Part shown: positions 8,510 to 19,471 of the stretch, piece by piece
Position numbering within the stretch: the stretch's first letter is position 1
Layout of the letters: the number at the start of each line of letters is the position of its first letter
Assembly: GCA_003427395.1 (NCBI GenBank)
Contig: BFEA01000488.1
Span: 439,337-475,108 of the forward strand
Source: Chara braunii
Taxonomy: Eukaryota; Streptophyta; Charophyceae; Charales; Characeae
Reading direction: 5' to 3'
Length of the DNA stretch: 35,772 nucleotides
Notes under the pieces: model-generated
What the model was told of the DNA's origin: nothing
Seen by the model: only the letters and a program-made list of their open reading frames with translations
Databases searched by the model: none
Translations under genes and position numbers: made by a program

Positions 8510-9494
8510 CGATCCTCAGACGTGTAATGGATCGCAAGAGCCATAAACACGCTATCCGCAAAAGCAGCAGAACTCTACAATAAAGAAAGCTGAGAAATCT
8601 AGGATGCGGAGCAAGCTCCATGCAGAGTCCATGAGATGCATCCTAAACTACGTAATGTCAAAAGAAAAACAAATGTCTGGTATACATATCATAGCTAACA
8701 ACAGAAAATGAAATGTAGTATGATACAATCCTAAAGTCCTGGAGGCAGCGGCCTCAGTGCTGAAAGGAAAAAAGCAATATGTCAGAAGATAATGTCATGT
8801 CACTGAACCACTAAGAGTGGGATGGTCTCAGAGGGGGTGAATGCAGCGTAAGAATCGAAACTCCTAAGGGCAGTCACACATGAAGGTGCGATAGGTCATC
8901 AGGCTCAAGGTGGGAGAGTGGTAGCGAAACAAAACCAATGACCCTAACAGATAGACCATCAAGGGGGGTAATGCTCGACAAAAGGGTGACACCATGCAGG
9001 GTCGACCATGAAAAGGGGGGAGCCTGGAATAGGGTGGAGATATGCCTAACTGAAATCATGCAAGGGCCGACACTAGGGTGATGAGGGCAGTGGGTGAGGG
9101 AAACATGCACACAACTCACCGACTGGGGGAGGAGGGAGCTAGATCTGGGAGCAAAGAAGTCAAAATAACGCTACGGTCTCAATGCCTATGTGATACTAAG
9201 GGAGAGCCCAACTCAAAGAGACCCAGCTAAGTGAGAACCATCATGCGACAGATGCAAGGGAATGTACAAAGTAGGGTGGTGGCGTGAAGTAGTCACGTCC
9301 AAAGTAGCTGAAGCCGATAAGATGGCTGAAGTCGAGAAGGTGACTGAAGACGTCGAAGTGGTCGATGCCGTCGATGAAGTAGGAGTCGAGGTCGATGTCG
9401 AAGCAGAGCCGCAAAATGATGACATCCTAAAGAAGAGTTGATGATAAAGTACCTGATGGTGTGAGTCAGTGGGGAAATATAGAAGATAAGAGTG
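8510..9494 (-). other. 3' untranslated region of the chromovirus
   Basis: About 985 bp lie between the chromodomain stop and the 3' LTR. It has no reading frame with recognisable homology; the Ser/Thr-rich minus-strand frame at 9213-9425 is low-complexity (repeats of TCGA/TCGACG). The polypurine tract expected next to the LTR is weak (CTGAGGATCG on the minus strand at 8510-8519). Confidence 0.6.
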
Positions 9495-10205
9495 TCAGTC
9501 ATCGTAACGCGAAGGGCGATGATGAGTGCGCTGTGGACGCTCGGAGGCGACCGTCTGCGGCTGAGGAACGGCCTCAGAGGGAACGGCCTCATCCTCAACA
9601 ATCTCCTTAGCCGGAGGAGGAGGAAGAGAGTCAGTCGGCTGCGTAGAAGCAGACGTCTCAGCACGACGAGCACAATCATATGCACGCACCAACATCCTGG
9701 TGTGCTGCAAGTGCTCGAGGGGCTCCCAAGTAGCCTCCTCATCAGGGTAGCCCTTCCAACGCACAAGGTACTCGATGCGTGGAGGGGTATCGCCGGTAAC
9801 TCGGTGTGATACGATGTCGGAAACAACGAACTCTTCGTGACCGTCCACCATGATAGGTGGAGGGCGCTCATAAGGGCGTCCAGCGAAGCGCTCGGACGGT
9901 CTGCGATAAGGAAGCAGTAAGGAGACGTGGTAAACATCGTGTACGCAAGCCTGTCGAAGGTAATCAGGTAGCTTCACACAAAAGCTGACCGGACTAGCGG
10001 CAGTATCAGAACCGACGGCCTGAAGGATGCGGCATGGACCGAAGAAACGACGCCTGAACTTGCGAAGCGTATCTGCTTCAAGCTGTAAGTGGCGTGCGTC
10101 GACTAGCAAATCGTCATCAACTTCGAATGGATGATCCATTCGTGATCCGGGTTTGCTCGTGCGGCCATGCGAGTCTGGGAGTCGGCTAAACTCTCGTGTG
10201 CACAT
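9495..10205 (-). pseudogene. Integrase C-terminus and chromodomain
   Basis: A 236-codon open frame forming the C-terminal end of the pol polyprotein. Residues about 30-115 are the integrase C-terminal region typical of Ty3 elements (KFRRRFFGPCRIL, then VKLPDYLRQACVHDVYHVSL). Residues about 124-178 are a chromodomain: EEFVVSDIVSHR, then IEYLVRWKGYPDEEATWEPL, with the conserved W150 and W160. In this family the chromodomain steers integration to heterochromatin by binding modified histones. The tail (to 236) is acidic and proline-rich. It is displaced by a frameshift from the upstream integrase frame, with the shift point near 10140-10205. The start shown is only the first ATG in this frame; there is no independent gene. 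Confidence 0.88.
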
Positions 10206-12439
10206 TTCATAATCGCCGCCATGTGGGCGATCCAGTTGTCAAGCGCAGGGCAACGAGTGTCTGGGCGCAACCGCGATGGTCGTAGAAAATCCTCGGGTAT
10301 GCGAGGGTGGTAGCCGAGGTCACAATAGAATGGCGACATCCCCGTGGCTGGCGGAACATCGTGGTTGTACGCAATCTCCACGTGGGCTAAGTGTAAGTCC
10401 CACCGCTGGTTATCCCTAACAAACTTTCGGAGGATATTACCGAGAGTTTTGTTGGTGACCTCAGTCTGACCATCTGTCTGAGGGTGGTAAGACGATGAGA
10501 AGCGGAGCTGGGATCCGTATACCTTGTGTAGGCGTCACCAGAATGTGCTGGTAAAGCGCGGGTCACGGTCGGAGATGATGCTCTGCGGTAAGCCGTGATC
10601 TCTCACGACTCGGTCGAAGACGATGTCGGCGACCTCACGAGCGCTAATGTGATAGCGGCACGGGACAAAACGTGCACGCTTCATGAAGCGATCGACAACG
10701 ACCAAGATAGCATCATGACCGCGCTCAACAGGTGGGCGGAGGGGATCAATGAAATCCATCGAGATGGACTGCCAACGACCCTCAGGTATGGGTAGGGGCT
10801 GAAGTAACCCATACGGAAGGTGGTTCGCACTGTTCACCTCCTGGCAGGTAGGACACTCCTGGATGTAGGCTTTGACAAAGTCCTTGGACTTCGGGCAGAC
10901 GTATAGGCGGCAAACACGAGCCAACGTCTTGTGGAAACCCATATCACCGGCAGTTGCCTGGTTATGGAACTCTGCTACAGCCTGGACGCGGAGCTGTCCG
11001 GTGGAGGGAACGCAGATACGTGGTTCTAGCTGACCAGATCTGCCATGCCAGTACACGAGGCCGTTCTCCCTGAGGGAGTAGGAAGGAACGGTCTTGCCAC
11101 TCCGCAGTGTCGCGTGGATGACGCGATAATCGGGGCAGTGGCGGTACTGAGTGCGATACGCGTCGATCACCGACTGATCAACAATGGTGATGGAGATGGC
11201 AGCAAGATGGATGGGTTCCTTATTGTGATCAGGACGGCGGGACAAGCAATCGGCGACGCGGTTCGTTGTTTCACCTTTGTTGGGCTGAGTGGTGAAACTG
11301 AACTCGGATAAGTCATGCCACCAGCGTGCCTGTCGAGGGGAAAGCTTAGGCTTCGTGAGGAAAGCTTGGACAACTGAGTTGTCCGTGCGCACCGTGAAGG
11401 GTGCCCCGTGCCGATAATGACGCCAATGCCGGGTAACATAAACTACTGCGGGAACCTCACGTTCATCGGCAGTATAGTTTATCTCCGCAGGCAGTAGCTG
11501 ACGGGAGTAGAAAGCGATCGGGCAATCCCCAGCACGAGCCTCGACAGTCCCATCCTCCGCGATGGTCGGGGAGTAAGTAACAGGAGGACTGTCAGTGGAG
11601 GGAAGTGGTGGGAGGGTAGGCGTCAGTCGAGAAGCAGCGTCAGCAGGAAGGGGGGGAAAATGAAGAACATGAGGATAAGACGAATCCGGAGGAGAAGGAA
11701 ACACCTGAGAGAGGACCGCTCCTACTGCAAAATATGACGCATCGGTGGTGACGATAAAGGGACGATCAAAATCGGGGAGGCGAAGAACCGGCGCAGAAGT
11801 CACCGCCTTCTTGAGGGCGCAAAAGGCGTCCTCGCACAGGGGTGTCCAAAACCACGGCGGGTTCTTCTGGAGGAGGGTGGAGGTAAGAACGTAGGAATTC
11901 CTAGCGTATCCCTGGATAAAATTACTATAGTAGCTAGTGAGGCCTGGGAAACTGCGAAGCTGCTTGGCAGATGTGGGGACGGGCCACTCTGCAATAGCAG
12001 TGATCTTCACGTCGTCCATGTGGAGACCCTGGTCAGACACATGGTGTCCTAGAAAGTCCACTTTGCGCTGGGCAAAGTGACACTTATTGAGCTTGGCATA
12101 GAAGCCATGCTTGCGTAAGCGCTCTAGGACATCGCGGAGGTGTCTGAGATGGTCTTCTAAGGTACGACTGTAAACCAAGATGTCATCCAGGTATATGAGA
12201 ACGTATTCTTCAAGGATGTCCCTGAAGATGTCGTTCATTGCCGTCTAGAAGGTGGCGGGGGCATTGGTGAGGCTGAATGGCATTACCGTGAACTCGTAGT
12301 GGCCGAAGCGCGACCGAAAGGCGGTCTTCGGCTGATCCTCTGTGGCAACGCGGATCTGGTGGTAACCGCTCTGAAGATCGATCTTCGTGAAGAAGCGGTT
12401 GCCTGCCAAATGATCAAACAACTCATCCGCGCGAGGCAT
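10103..12439 (-). pseudogene. pol: RT-RNase H-integrase part of pol
   Basis: One reading frame with two in-frame stops: TAG at 12245-12247 and TGA at 10535-10537. Before the first stop, [14 protein letters not shown] carries the first RT catalytic Asp. After it, a 567-codon open stretch starts with YLDD (residues 16-19). RNase H follows with D166 (TTDAS), E261 region (TADEREVPAV), D285 (RTDNS) and ADCLSR (D330). A Pro/Ser-rich insertion of about 60 residues (178-238) sits early in RNase H. Integrase shows the zinc site H425, H436, C462, C465, then D495 (SMDFI) and D557 (SDRDPRF). Its Glu lies past the TGA at 10460-10462 in DGQTEVTN, same frame. All catalytic residues are therefore present; only stops and frameshifts kill it. 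Confidence 0.92.
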
Positions 12440-12479
12440 GGGATAGCTGTTCTTTACCGTGTAACGTTTAAGGCCGCGG

Positions 12480-14049
12480 TAGTCGTTGCAAGAGTTCCGT
12501 CCGCTTTGCGAGCAAAGAGGACAGGTGCACCCTAAGGGCAGTTACTGGGTTTAATGAAACCCAGTCGAAGGAGCTTCTCAAGCTGACGCTTGAGTTCCGT
12601 CGCCTCTGGGATCGAGAGTCGGTACGGAGCCTGATGATGAACACGATAGTCAGGCACGAGCTGGATAGAATGCTCAACACCGCGCATTGGGGGAATCCCG
12701 CTGTATGAGAAATACGGGGGAAAAACGTTGCGGTACTCTCGAATCAGGTCGCGAACGAAAGACTCTAAGTCTGCCGTGAAGCTTGTGAGTTCCTCAGCGT
12801 CTGCGTCGACACGAGACGTTTATGTGGACTTGACGGTCGGCGGCGCAGGGGCCTGAGACGTGAAGGGGGTATCCGCAGGCTGACAGGTGGATGTGGAGAT
12901 CGGAGCCGCGAAGATGGAGGAAGGGTCAGGGGGATCGGGCTCCAGAGATATGAGCTCAACCTTGAGACAGAGTGGATCATAGCGAAGAAGATCCATAACG
13001 TTCACAGAGTAAAATGTGACGTCCTCCTGTCGTATGAAGTGAGCAAACTAACGAGGGGAGGTGAACGCGATGTCGGGTTGGGACTCTGAGGGATGAGGGT
13101 TCTGGGGAGGAAGGTCGGGAGGGGTGTCGCCCGTGGTTCCAATGAATGGAACGCGATGGGTCTGAGCACACTTCGTTTTGAGAACGAGTGTCTCGGTCGC
13201 CCATTCGGCCTCTGTGCTAAGGAACCGGCGAGACCAGGGAGTGCCAAGGATAAAGTCGTACCCAGTCTCCAGCACGTCGAAGTATGCGGAGGAATGGAAG
13301 CGCCTAGGCGTCTGGGTACTATCCGATGGCTGGAGGGTGAGGGAGAAGTGGAGGTCGGGGACCGTCTGATCGAAGAAGCGCTGCGTCTTGTTATCTCCGA
13401 GGGTAACGGAGATAGGAGAGCGAGACCCAGAGGTAGCTAGGCAAGCTTCCTCAACCACTCGAGGGTGAACGAAATCTCCCTGCGAGCCGGAGTCCCATAA
13501 AGCGCGATACACCCTTGTAGATGTCCCTAGGCGGATAGGGATGATGGGTAGGGTGCGATCAGGATTAGAGAGCAGAGCGAGAAGACGACGCAGGACGTTG
13601 ACGTGTCTCGTGAGTCGCTCTTGACGAGCCTGCAGAATGCTCAAGTCCAGGAGAGATGACACAACGTCATCGCGAGTCGCCAGCTGAGTGCTACAACGGG
13701 CTGTGCGAATGGCGTGACGCGTCGGAAGTCTCGGGAGAGAAGCGCTAGATGTGGCGGTATGCGGGGACGCAGACGGTACCTCGACACACAACGGGGCAGA
13801 GAGAACTGCGTCTGTGGTATCCTGAGGGTCCTCTAGTGGGGTAGCCAAAGGGGCAAACCGCGACTCGGTGGTCGGGAAGCCGGCTACGTGCGAGGCCTCA
13901 GGGGTACACTGCACCGTGACTAGCTGGGTGGGGCTGGCCGGGCGGGGCCGGGGGGGGACTGAGATCGGCGCTGACGAGAAATGGCATTGTATTGATCGAG
14001 GGCGGTGTGGTATGGACACCGTGAGGAGGTGTGTCCATCTTGGCGGCAA
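12480..14049 (-). pseudogene. pol: Protease and RT N-terminal part of pol
   Basis: The open part (13048-14049, 333 codons) carries the retropepsin: ALWDSGSQGDFV with catalytic D186, and the flap-distal YDFILGTPW (about 264-272). The same frame then continues through stops TAG 13048-13050, TAA 12820-12822 and TAG 12532-12534 into the RT palm and fingers: [34 protein letters not shown] and [13 protein letters not shown]. Just after, about ten bases appear lost where LRLCxDYRxLN is expected; NDYRGLN is readable in a shifted frame near 12470-12490. It overlaps the end of gag (13920-14049) in the -1 frame. The stop at 12532 replaces the usual Trp of the PSxxPWGAPV motif. Confidence 0.88.
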
Positions 14050-15988
14050 CGAAGGCAGCCGCGTCGGGCCTCGAGGGCGGCACGCTCTTCGGGGGATAGA
14101 GCTCTGCGAGGAGGGACAAAACCCTGCGGGAGGTCTATCTGAGGAACTGTGGGTGTGCGGGTGCCAGCCTATGCAATCCGACTGCGAGCACGACCCATGA
14201 CAGACATGGCCATCTGCAGGCGCTCGGCCATTGGGACAGTGTCGTCATCCAAGTGGTACTGGATGACGTCCCGAAGCTCGATGTCCTCGCGGGCGTCCCC
14301 AATGGTAGGATCGAGCTCGGTTGAGTCGTCCTCTCTATACTCGAGAGAACTGTAGTGCCGAGCGAATGGCGCTCCAGGTCGAGCCGGACGACGAAAATGA
14401 CGAACAAACGAGGAGCAGCCTCGGGTGGTACCCCGTTACTGGGAGGTGGGGGCTGGCCGCGAAGAGGATGGGGCGACGGAGAAGCGCCTGCACATCCTCT
14501 AGTACTTACGCGCAGCCTCGTATGCCTGCTCCGCGGAAGAGAATGATTGCCTCCATAGCTCTAGGCGGTAGTTAGTCGGCAGGCTGACAAGGAACCGGTC
14601 GGTGAGTGTGACCTCCGGTAGGAACGTCTCGTCACAAACAAGGCGAGCGTCCTGAAACACCCGGATGTGACGCTCCAGGTCGGCCGGTATAGAGGACCCG
14701 GACCATCTGGTCTGGGTGACGCGGTCTAAGGCGTCGGTGGCGTCATGACGAGCGTCGAAACGATCCTTAAGGAAGGCCTCGAAGTCGGCCAGAGTGGGGA
14801 CCTCACCCACGCGGAGGCGCTGGGTATAATGATCCTCCCACGCAGTGGAAGGGCTACTTCGCAATTTGGTTGCGAGCACATCGCACCACAACTCCTGATG
14901 GGTGGTCGTCATAGAGAGCGTGCGCGTTGCTATCTGCAACCAGCGAGAGACACGGGATGTCCCATCATACTCGGGAATGTCCGTGGTGCGCACAGGAGGA
15001 TGTCCACTGTGCTGATGGCGGGGGGAGAGAGATCGAGGCNAGTGCAGTGCGGCAGCGTAAGTCGAGGCCGCTGCAGGGGCAGAGGTGGGGGAAGGCTGTG
15101 GGCCGTGGCCGCTGGCGGATGGACCAGCAGACGAGGAGGCAACGGCCGCGGGCAGCTGTCCCAGAATAGCCAGGTAGGAGGGAAGAGGCTGAGGAGCAGG
15201 TCGAGGGAAATGAGCCTGCATCATGGGGACCGAAGGGGTGGTAGAGGAAGAAGGGTGGGCAGCCTGTGATGGGTGAGGCTGTCTTAGAGCGAAAATCTCC
15301 GCCTGAGCCTGCGCAATGGTGGCCTGTAAAGTGGCCACTTGCTGGGTGCGCGGGGTCGGAGGTGGAGGGGGCGGAGCGGGTCTCCCAGTGGGAGGAGGAA
15401 TCCCAGCCTGGGCGGTATCCTGCTGTGGGGGCGGGGGGACGAAGGCAGGAAGAAGAAGGCGGAGCCGTATTGCCGCGACCAGTGCGGGAAGCTGGGAAGC
15501 AACACCGGTGTGGGTCGATGAAACTGCTGGGCCAGAAGGCGGTACCTGGATCGCAGCACCTACGGCAGTAGTAGACACGGTAGGGGCGGCCGTGGCCGGA
15601 AGAACTACCGCAACGGACGGGGTGGTCTGAGCGGCAGCAGCACTTGCCACCGCTGAGGGGGAGTGCTGGGCCTGTCCCGCAGAGGAGGGGGAACGATGGT
15701 GACTCCGTCTCCGGAGTCCTCGGAGCCGGAATCGGAGCCGGTAGGGGAAGGGGTGTGAGAGCGGTGGGGAGAGCGATGAGGGGAGCCCTTGAGGCGGTTG
15801 ACGTCGAGGGCTAGCGCATTGATTTGCGCTTGCAACGGTCCAAGCGTACTAAGTTGTGCCTCGATTGCTATAAGGACGGCATGAAGGTCCATGGTGTCCG
15901 CATGGGCCTGATCATGAGCCGCTGACGACGCGCTGACCTGGGGTGTGGACTGCGCCACGGCGATCTCCTCGGATGAACTCCCTTCCAT
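13920..15988 (-). pseudogene. gag: Gag polyprotein (capsid and CCHC knuckle)
   Basis: The N-terminal frame (15605-15988) starts MEGSSSEEIAVAQ and has a heptad-like segment (LIAIEAQLSTLGPLQAQINA). A frameshift near 15605-15650 leads into a 383-codon frame (14499-15650). That frame is first Pro/Ala-rich (to about residue 210), then a capsid-like domain: SRWLQIATRTL, WEDHYTQRL, FEAFLKDRFDA and LTDRFLVSLP. TAG at 14499-14501 stops it. Further fragments include TELDPTIGDAREDIELRDVI near 14250-14330, in a shifted frame. The nucleic-acid-binding zinc knuckle CLRCRQDGHTSSRC (CX2CX4HX4C) is at 14016-14057, back in the main frame, and gag ends with TAG at 13920-13922. An ambiguous base at 15040 affects one codon. 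Confidence 0.85.
14016..14057 (-). other. CCHC zinc-knuckle motif
   Basis: On the minus strand these codons read CLRCRQDGHTSSRC, a complete CX2CX4HX4C retroviral-type knuckle. It packages element RNA in related elements and marks the end of gag. Confidence 0.9.
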
Positions 15989-18089
15989 TTCCGGAACGGG
16001 AATGGAGGTAGTCCTCAGAGTAGTGTGTGGGGAAAGGGGTCCACCGGTAAGAAGAAGGGGACCGCGGGAGCGGAGTGAGTATGTGTGAGTCGGCTCGCCT
16101 CGGATTTTGCAGGTCGCGCGTGAGACGAAGGCGCCGAACCGCTCGTGGGGGGAGGAGCCGTCCAGATCCAGGGTGCCCGACGGGAGGAGGCAGGAGAGTA
16201 GGAAGGGGGGCGGGAGTTAGGAGAACCCTAAGCCCTAGAAAACCCTAAGAAAACCCTAACCGGAGTTTAGGTGGTTAGGGGAGGGTAGCGACGACCTAAT
16301 CAAGAAAAAAAATAATATGGAGGGGAGGGGGAAAGAAAATAGAATAAATAATAAAATTTCAAGTTAAAAATAAAATAAAAGAAGAAAAATAAATAAAGAA
16401 ATAAATAAAATGTAAAAAGCGAGGGAAGAGGACTTATTTATTTTTTAAAAAATTTTGGCAGCATTTTCTTACCCCAACGGGGTCTAAATGTGCAAAGAGA
16501 AAGGAGAGACTAAGAGAAGCACACTAATTTTTAGAATGCCACAAATTAAAATTTTCAAAAAAATAAGTAAATAAATAAATAAATAGATAAATAAATAAGG
16601 AGGTGGAGGAGAGTGAAGAGAAACTAACCAAGTTTTGGATTTTTCACAAATTTCAGCAGCACTTCGTTACCCCCACGGGGTCAAAATGTGTACCGAAAGC
16701 AAGAATGGCTAAGTCCTAATCAGATTTTAGGGTGCCGCATAAAAATTCGAGTTTTCAAAATAAATAAAAATAAGTAAAATAAATCAGAAAGATGAGAAAA
16801 GAAGTAGGGAAGAAGATAATTCGAATTTTTGGAAGAACGGATAAAATTTAAATCAAAAAGAAAGAGAAAAAAAGAAAAAAACAGAAAAAAAATCGAAGGG
16901 GGGGGAGGGGGGAATGAAAAAATGATGAAAAAAAAAAAAATATAGGTGGGAGAGAGAAAAGATTGAAGTGGTAGGTGAGGGAGATGATGGGGTTGTAGTT
17001 AGGGGAAGAAAGGAGGAGAGGAGGGTGAGAGAATGAGAGAGAAAGCTATGAAAAATGTGAAGAAAAAAGTGAGAGATTAGTAAAAGAAGGTGAGTGGAGA
17101 GAGAGGAGAGAAAAAGATGGTGGGAGATGAGTGAAGAGGGAAGGGTATGAGAGATTAAGGGGAAGGAGAGGAGAGAAGTAGGGAAAAGAAGCAAGGAGAG
17201 GAGAGAGTAAAAATATGGTAGTGGATGGAGAACGAGTGAAGGGGATGAGAGATTAGTGGGGAGAAGAGGAGAGAAATGAGAAAAGTAAAGAGAGGAGTGA
17301 GAAAAGGTGATGGATGAGTGGTGGTGAGAGAAAAAGATGGTCAGATGATGAAGGGGAGAGAGGAAAAAGGAGTGGGAGAGTGGATTAGGGATGAGAGAGG
17401 TGATACCCAGCTCTTGGGTAACCAAGAGCATACAACTTCACCAAGATCCACAAGATCTTGGCCTTCACACACCCCTTGGGAGAAGGGGTCTTCAAGGTGG
17501 TGATGAACTGCTGCTGCACATTATCAAGGGTTGGCTGAGATATTGATCAGCCACCCAGTTCCACTGTAGTGCAGCCCCCTAGCCAGGGGGGTCTTCAAAA
17601 AAAAAAATCCTCAGCAAACTGCCACGTGGCACTTTTGGAGATGGCCACGGGTCAAGAGAGGAGATGTAGAGGGCAAAAACTCTTTTGCCAATAACTTTTC
17701 ACCCGCTGGGTGAAATTTGACAAAAGAGGTCTTGTTGGAAAGCTTTTCGAAAGACACTTCCAACGAGATAAGGCACAACATCAGCCACTGTCTAGAGTAA
17801 TAGCGCTCGTTAAAAAAACGAGCGCGGGTGGTTTTTTGAAACTTTTAAAAACATCGCGATCTTTGAAAGATCGTAGCTCCTCAACCACCCCACAAAATTA
17901 GGCGATCTATAGCTTGTTGGAAGTGGCTCAGCAAGAGCTTCGGACCACCGGTGCAGAAGTTACGATCGAAAGAGTGCACCAGTGTCATTACCAAAGAAAA
18001 GTGGCAAGCTTTTTTTTTTTTTTTTTTTTTCTCAAACCGCGTGGCAACTGATAGTTGGGGTGGGTTGGGGAGAGGAGCAGGGAGGAAAG
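15989..18089 (-). other. Chromovirus leader with polypyrimidine block
   Basis: About 2.1 kb of untranslated sequence between the primer site and gag. It holds short A/T-rich runs (16300-16450) and an imperfect duplication (16453-16570 and about 16640-16770; shared words ACGGGGTC and AAATGTG). A strikingly G+A-only plus strand spans about 16855-17400 (T+C-rich in the transcript sense). Conserved-looking structured sequence follows at 17400-18050, with a perfect hairpin at 17803-17825. Poly(T) at 18009-18030. No gene is seen; a Ser/Leu/His-rich minus-strand frame at 16853-17431 is only a translation of the pyrimidine tract. Confidence 0.65.
17803..17825. other. Perfect hairpin in chromovirus leader
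   Basis: GCGCTCGTT, a 5-base A loop, then AACGAGCGC: a 9-bp perfect stem. It lies about 280 bases downstream of the primer site on the element's sense strand. A role in packaging or dimerisation would be guesswork. Confidence 0.5.
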
Positions 18090-18104
18090 CCTGCTCTGAT
18101 ACCA
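18090..18104 (-). promoter_or_regulatory. Primer-binding site, initiator Met tRNA type
   Basis: One base inside the 5' LTR, the minus strand reads TGGTATCAGAGCAGG. The first 12 bases are the standard plant primer-binding site complementary to the 3' end of initiator methionine tRNA. This fixes which LTR is 5' and the element's orientation. Confidence 0.9.
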
Positions 18105-18105
18105 G

Positions 18106-18456
18106 TGTGCCGGACCCACCGGGATGGGGGTCCGACAGAGTGGAGAAGAAGAGTGGACAAAGGAGGAGGTAGAGATTGAGCTGGAAGGGACAGCGCAACT
18201 CCGATGCAGACTGCACACACACGTACTCCAAGATCTGCAAAAGTGAAAAATGATAAAAAACAGACAACTGCTGGGGTATACCCCCAGCGGACTGACTGAC
18301 TGGACTGGACTGGCTTGGTACCGACAGTAGTACCGGGAAGGACTAGAACAACACATGGTCTGTGGGGTCAGACCACGGCCAGGTCTCACAGGCTGAACAG
18401 GGCAAATAGCCAAATAGGCCCTGGCTGTAGGCTAGGGCAGGTGAAGGCCCGCTGCA
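18106..18456 (-). repeat. 5' LTR of the chromovirus
   Basis: 351 bp, TG...CA ended and collinear with 8159-8509. As the 5' LTR it should contain the promoter; no clear TATA box stands out by eye. Most differences from the 3' LTR are transitions. Confidence 0.92.
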
Positions 18457-18700
18457 CTGACAACGCAAAAGCGAACGCAATTTTCGAAAGGTCGGTCGGG
18501 CACTGTCGAAATTCCGTCGGTCGGGCACTGTCGAAATTCCGTCACCTGCAGGCGGAGGGAAACGGTTGCTGGAGGGCGGTTGTCGAAAGGACCATTTTGA
18601 CACCTGTCGAAAGTTTTTTGAGCATCAATTCTTCGAAAGTCTGTGTGGGGATGCAAAATTGTCAAAAATAGGATTTTCGACAGCCTGTGTGGCGAGCCTC
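18457..18700 (+). mobile_element. 470-bp MITE family, copy 3, right part
   Basis: It begins with the CTGAC duplication (18457-18461) and continues with AACGCAAAAGCGAACGCAAT, which matches copy 1 near 7239-7262. It contains a private 25-bp tandem duplication (18491-18515 and 18516-18540, GTCGGTCGGGCACTGTCGAA...). It ends in the terminal repeat (CAGCCTGTGTGGCGAGCCTC) followed by TTA at 18701-18703. Confidence 0.8.
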
Positions 18701-18703
18701 TTA

Positions 18704-18990
18704 CTATCTGTGGTCCCACACTCCAATTCGTGAGAACACTAGCAGACGAGGTGACAATACTGGACTATTTGGCTTCATCTGCATTTTGTCCGCCACGACT
18801 CCAGGCATACTCTCCGAATTCAGAGTATCTACGTGAGTCGCGCTGAGGTCCATCCGAAAAACGGAGGTTGCAGGCTGGGTACTCTCCGACCGTGGAGAGT
18901 GCACTTGGATGGTGATTTCTGACAGCTATTTGAGTGCAACGGTGAAAAACTCTCCGATTTCGGAGAGTGGAGAGTAGTGCAGCGAGACCC
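18704..18990. mobile_element. Third-level MITE, right part
   Basis: Continuation of the element begun at 7886. It contains several CTCTCCGA/TCGGAGAG words that also occur in the left part, and ends GGAGAGTAGTGCAGCGAGAC plus CC, then TTA (18991-18993). Rejoined, the element is about 385 bp. Confidence 0.7.
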
Positions 18991-18993
18991 TTA

Positions 18994-19202
18994 GTCCCCC
19001 CACCGAATTTCGAAGAGAAGTCGCCGAGGAGTGTCGAAAGCATGGGAGTAGCAGGCTGGGGATTCAACAACTTTCGACAGGAGCTGTCAAGAAGCATGCT
19101 CTGACAACTAGATAATTTTTTTCCCGTCTTCGACTTGGACAGCCTGTGTGGCGAAGAGAAACTATCGAAAATTGCATTTCCGACAGTGGTGCGGCAAGGC
19201 CC
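18994..19202. mobile_element. Second-level MITE, right part
   Basis: It ends ACAGTGGTGCGGCAAGGCCC, complementary to the start at 6320. It contains GACAGCCTGTGTGGCGAAGA near 19139, related to the 470-bp family termini. No coding capacity. Confidence 0.5.
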
Positions 19203-19233
19203 GCACTCGTTCCGTTTTTTTTCTTTTTTTTTC
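19203..19233 (-). mobile_element. Outermost MITE of the nest, right part
   Basis: GCACTCGTTCCG followed by a T-rich tail resumes the element cut at 6319, as judged from the intact relative at 19472-19615. TAA follows at 19234-19236. Confidence 0.55.
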
Positions 19234-19471
19234 TAAGACTAATTCTCAACTAGTTGAATTACCTGTCAAATCTGGACAGGACGTCCTTTCAGGCCTTTTT
19301 ATTGACATTATTGCATTTGGGGGGGGAACTCGTAGCAGCCACATCCGTCCTCAAGTCTCTAACGAGGGAGCACGCGGTATCGCCCACCTTGTAGCAGGTA
19401 TCGCACCTGCTGGTGGGTGAGGCTCCCACTCGTTCCGTTTTCATTTCGTGTGCAGTGTGGTGAGACCCTAA

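Larger units (their letters stand above)
8159..18456 (-). mobile_element. Ty3/gypsy chromovirus, 10.3 kb, degenerate
   Basis: A complete LTR retrotransposon read on the minus strand. It has 351-bp LTRs at both ends, a CTGAC target duplication and a primer site at 18090-18104. Then follow a 2-kb leader, gag with CCHC knuckle, aspartic protease, reverse transcriptase, RNase H, integrase and a C-terminal chromodomain, which places it among the chromoviruses. Gene order PR-RT-RH-INT is that of Ty3/gypsy. The coding region is broken by at least five in-frame stops and several frameshifts, so the copy is inactive. The LTRs differ at roughly 30 of 351 positions by eye (about 9%), pointing to an old insertion. 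It lies inside MITE copy 3. Confidence 0.93.

Noticed and set aside
14745-15630. Long plus-strand Gly/Arg-rich frames
   Set aside because: They are antisense shadows of the Pro/Ala-rich gag coding region.
16853-17431. 192-codon minus-strand frame rich in Ser, Leu, His and Phe
   Set aside because: It simply mirrors the purine-only plus strand in the chromovirus leader, where stops are rare by composition.
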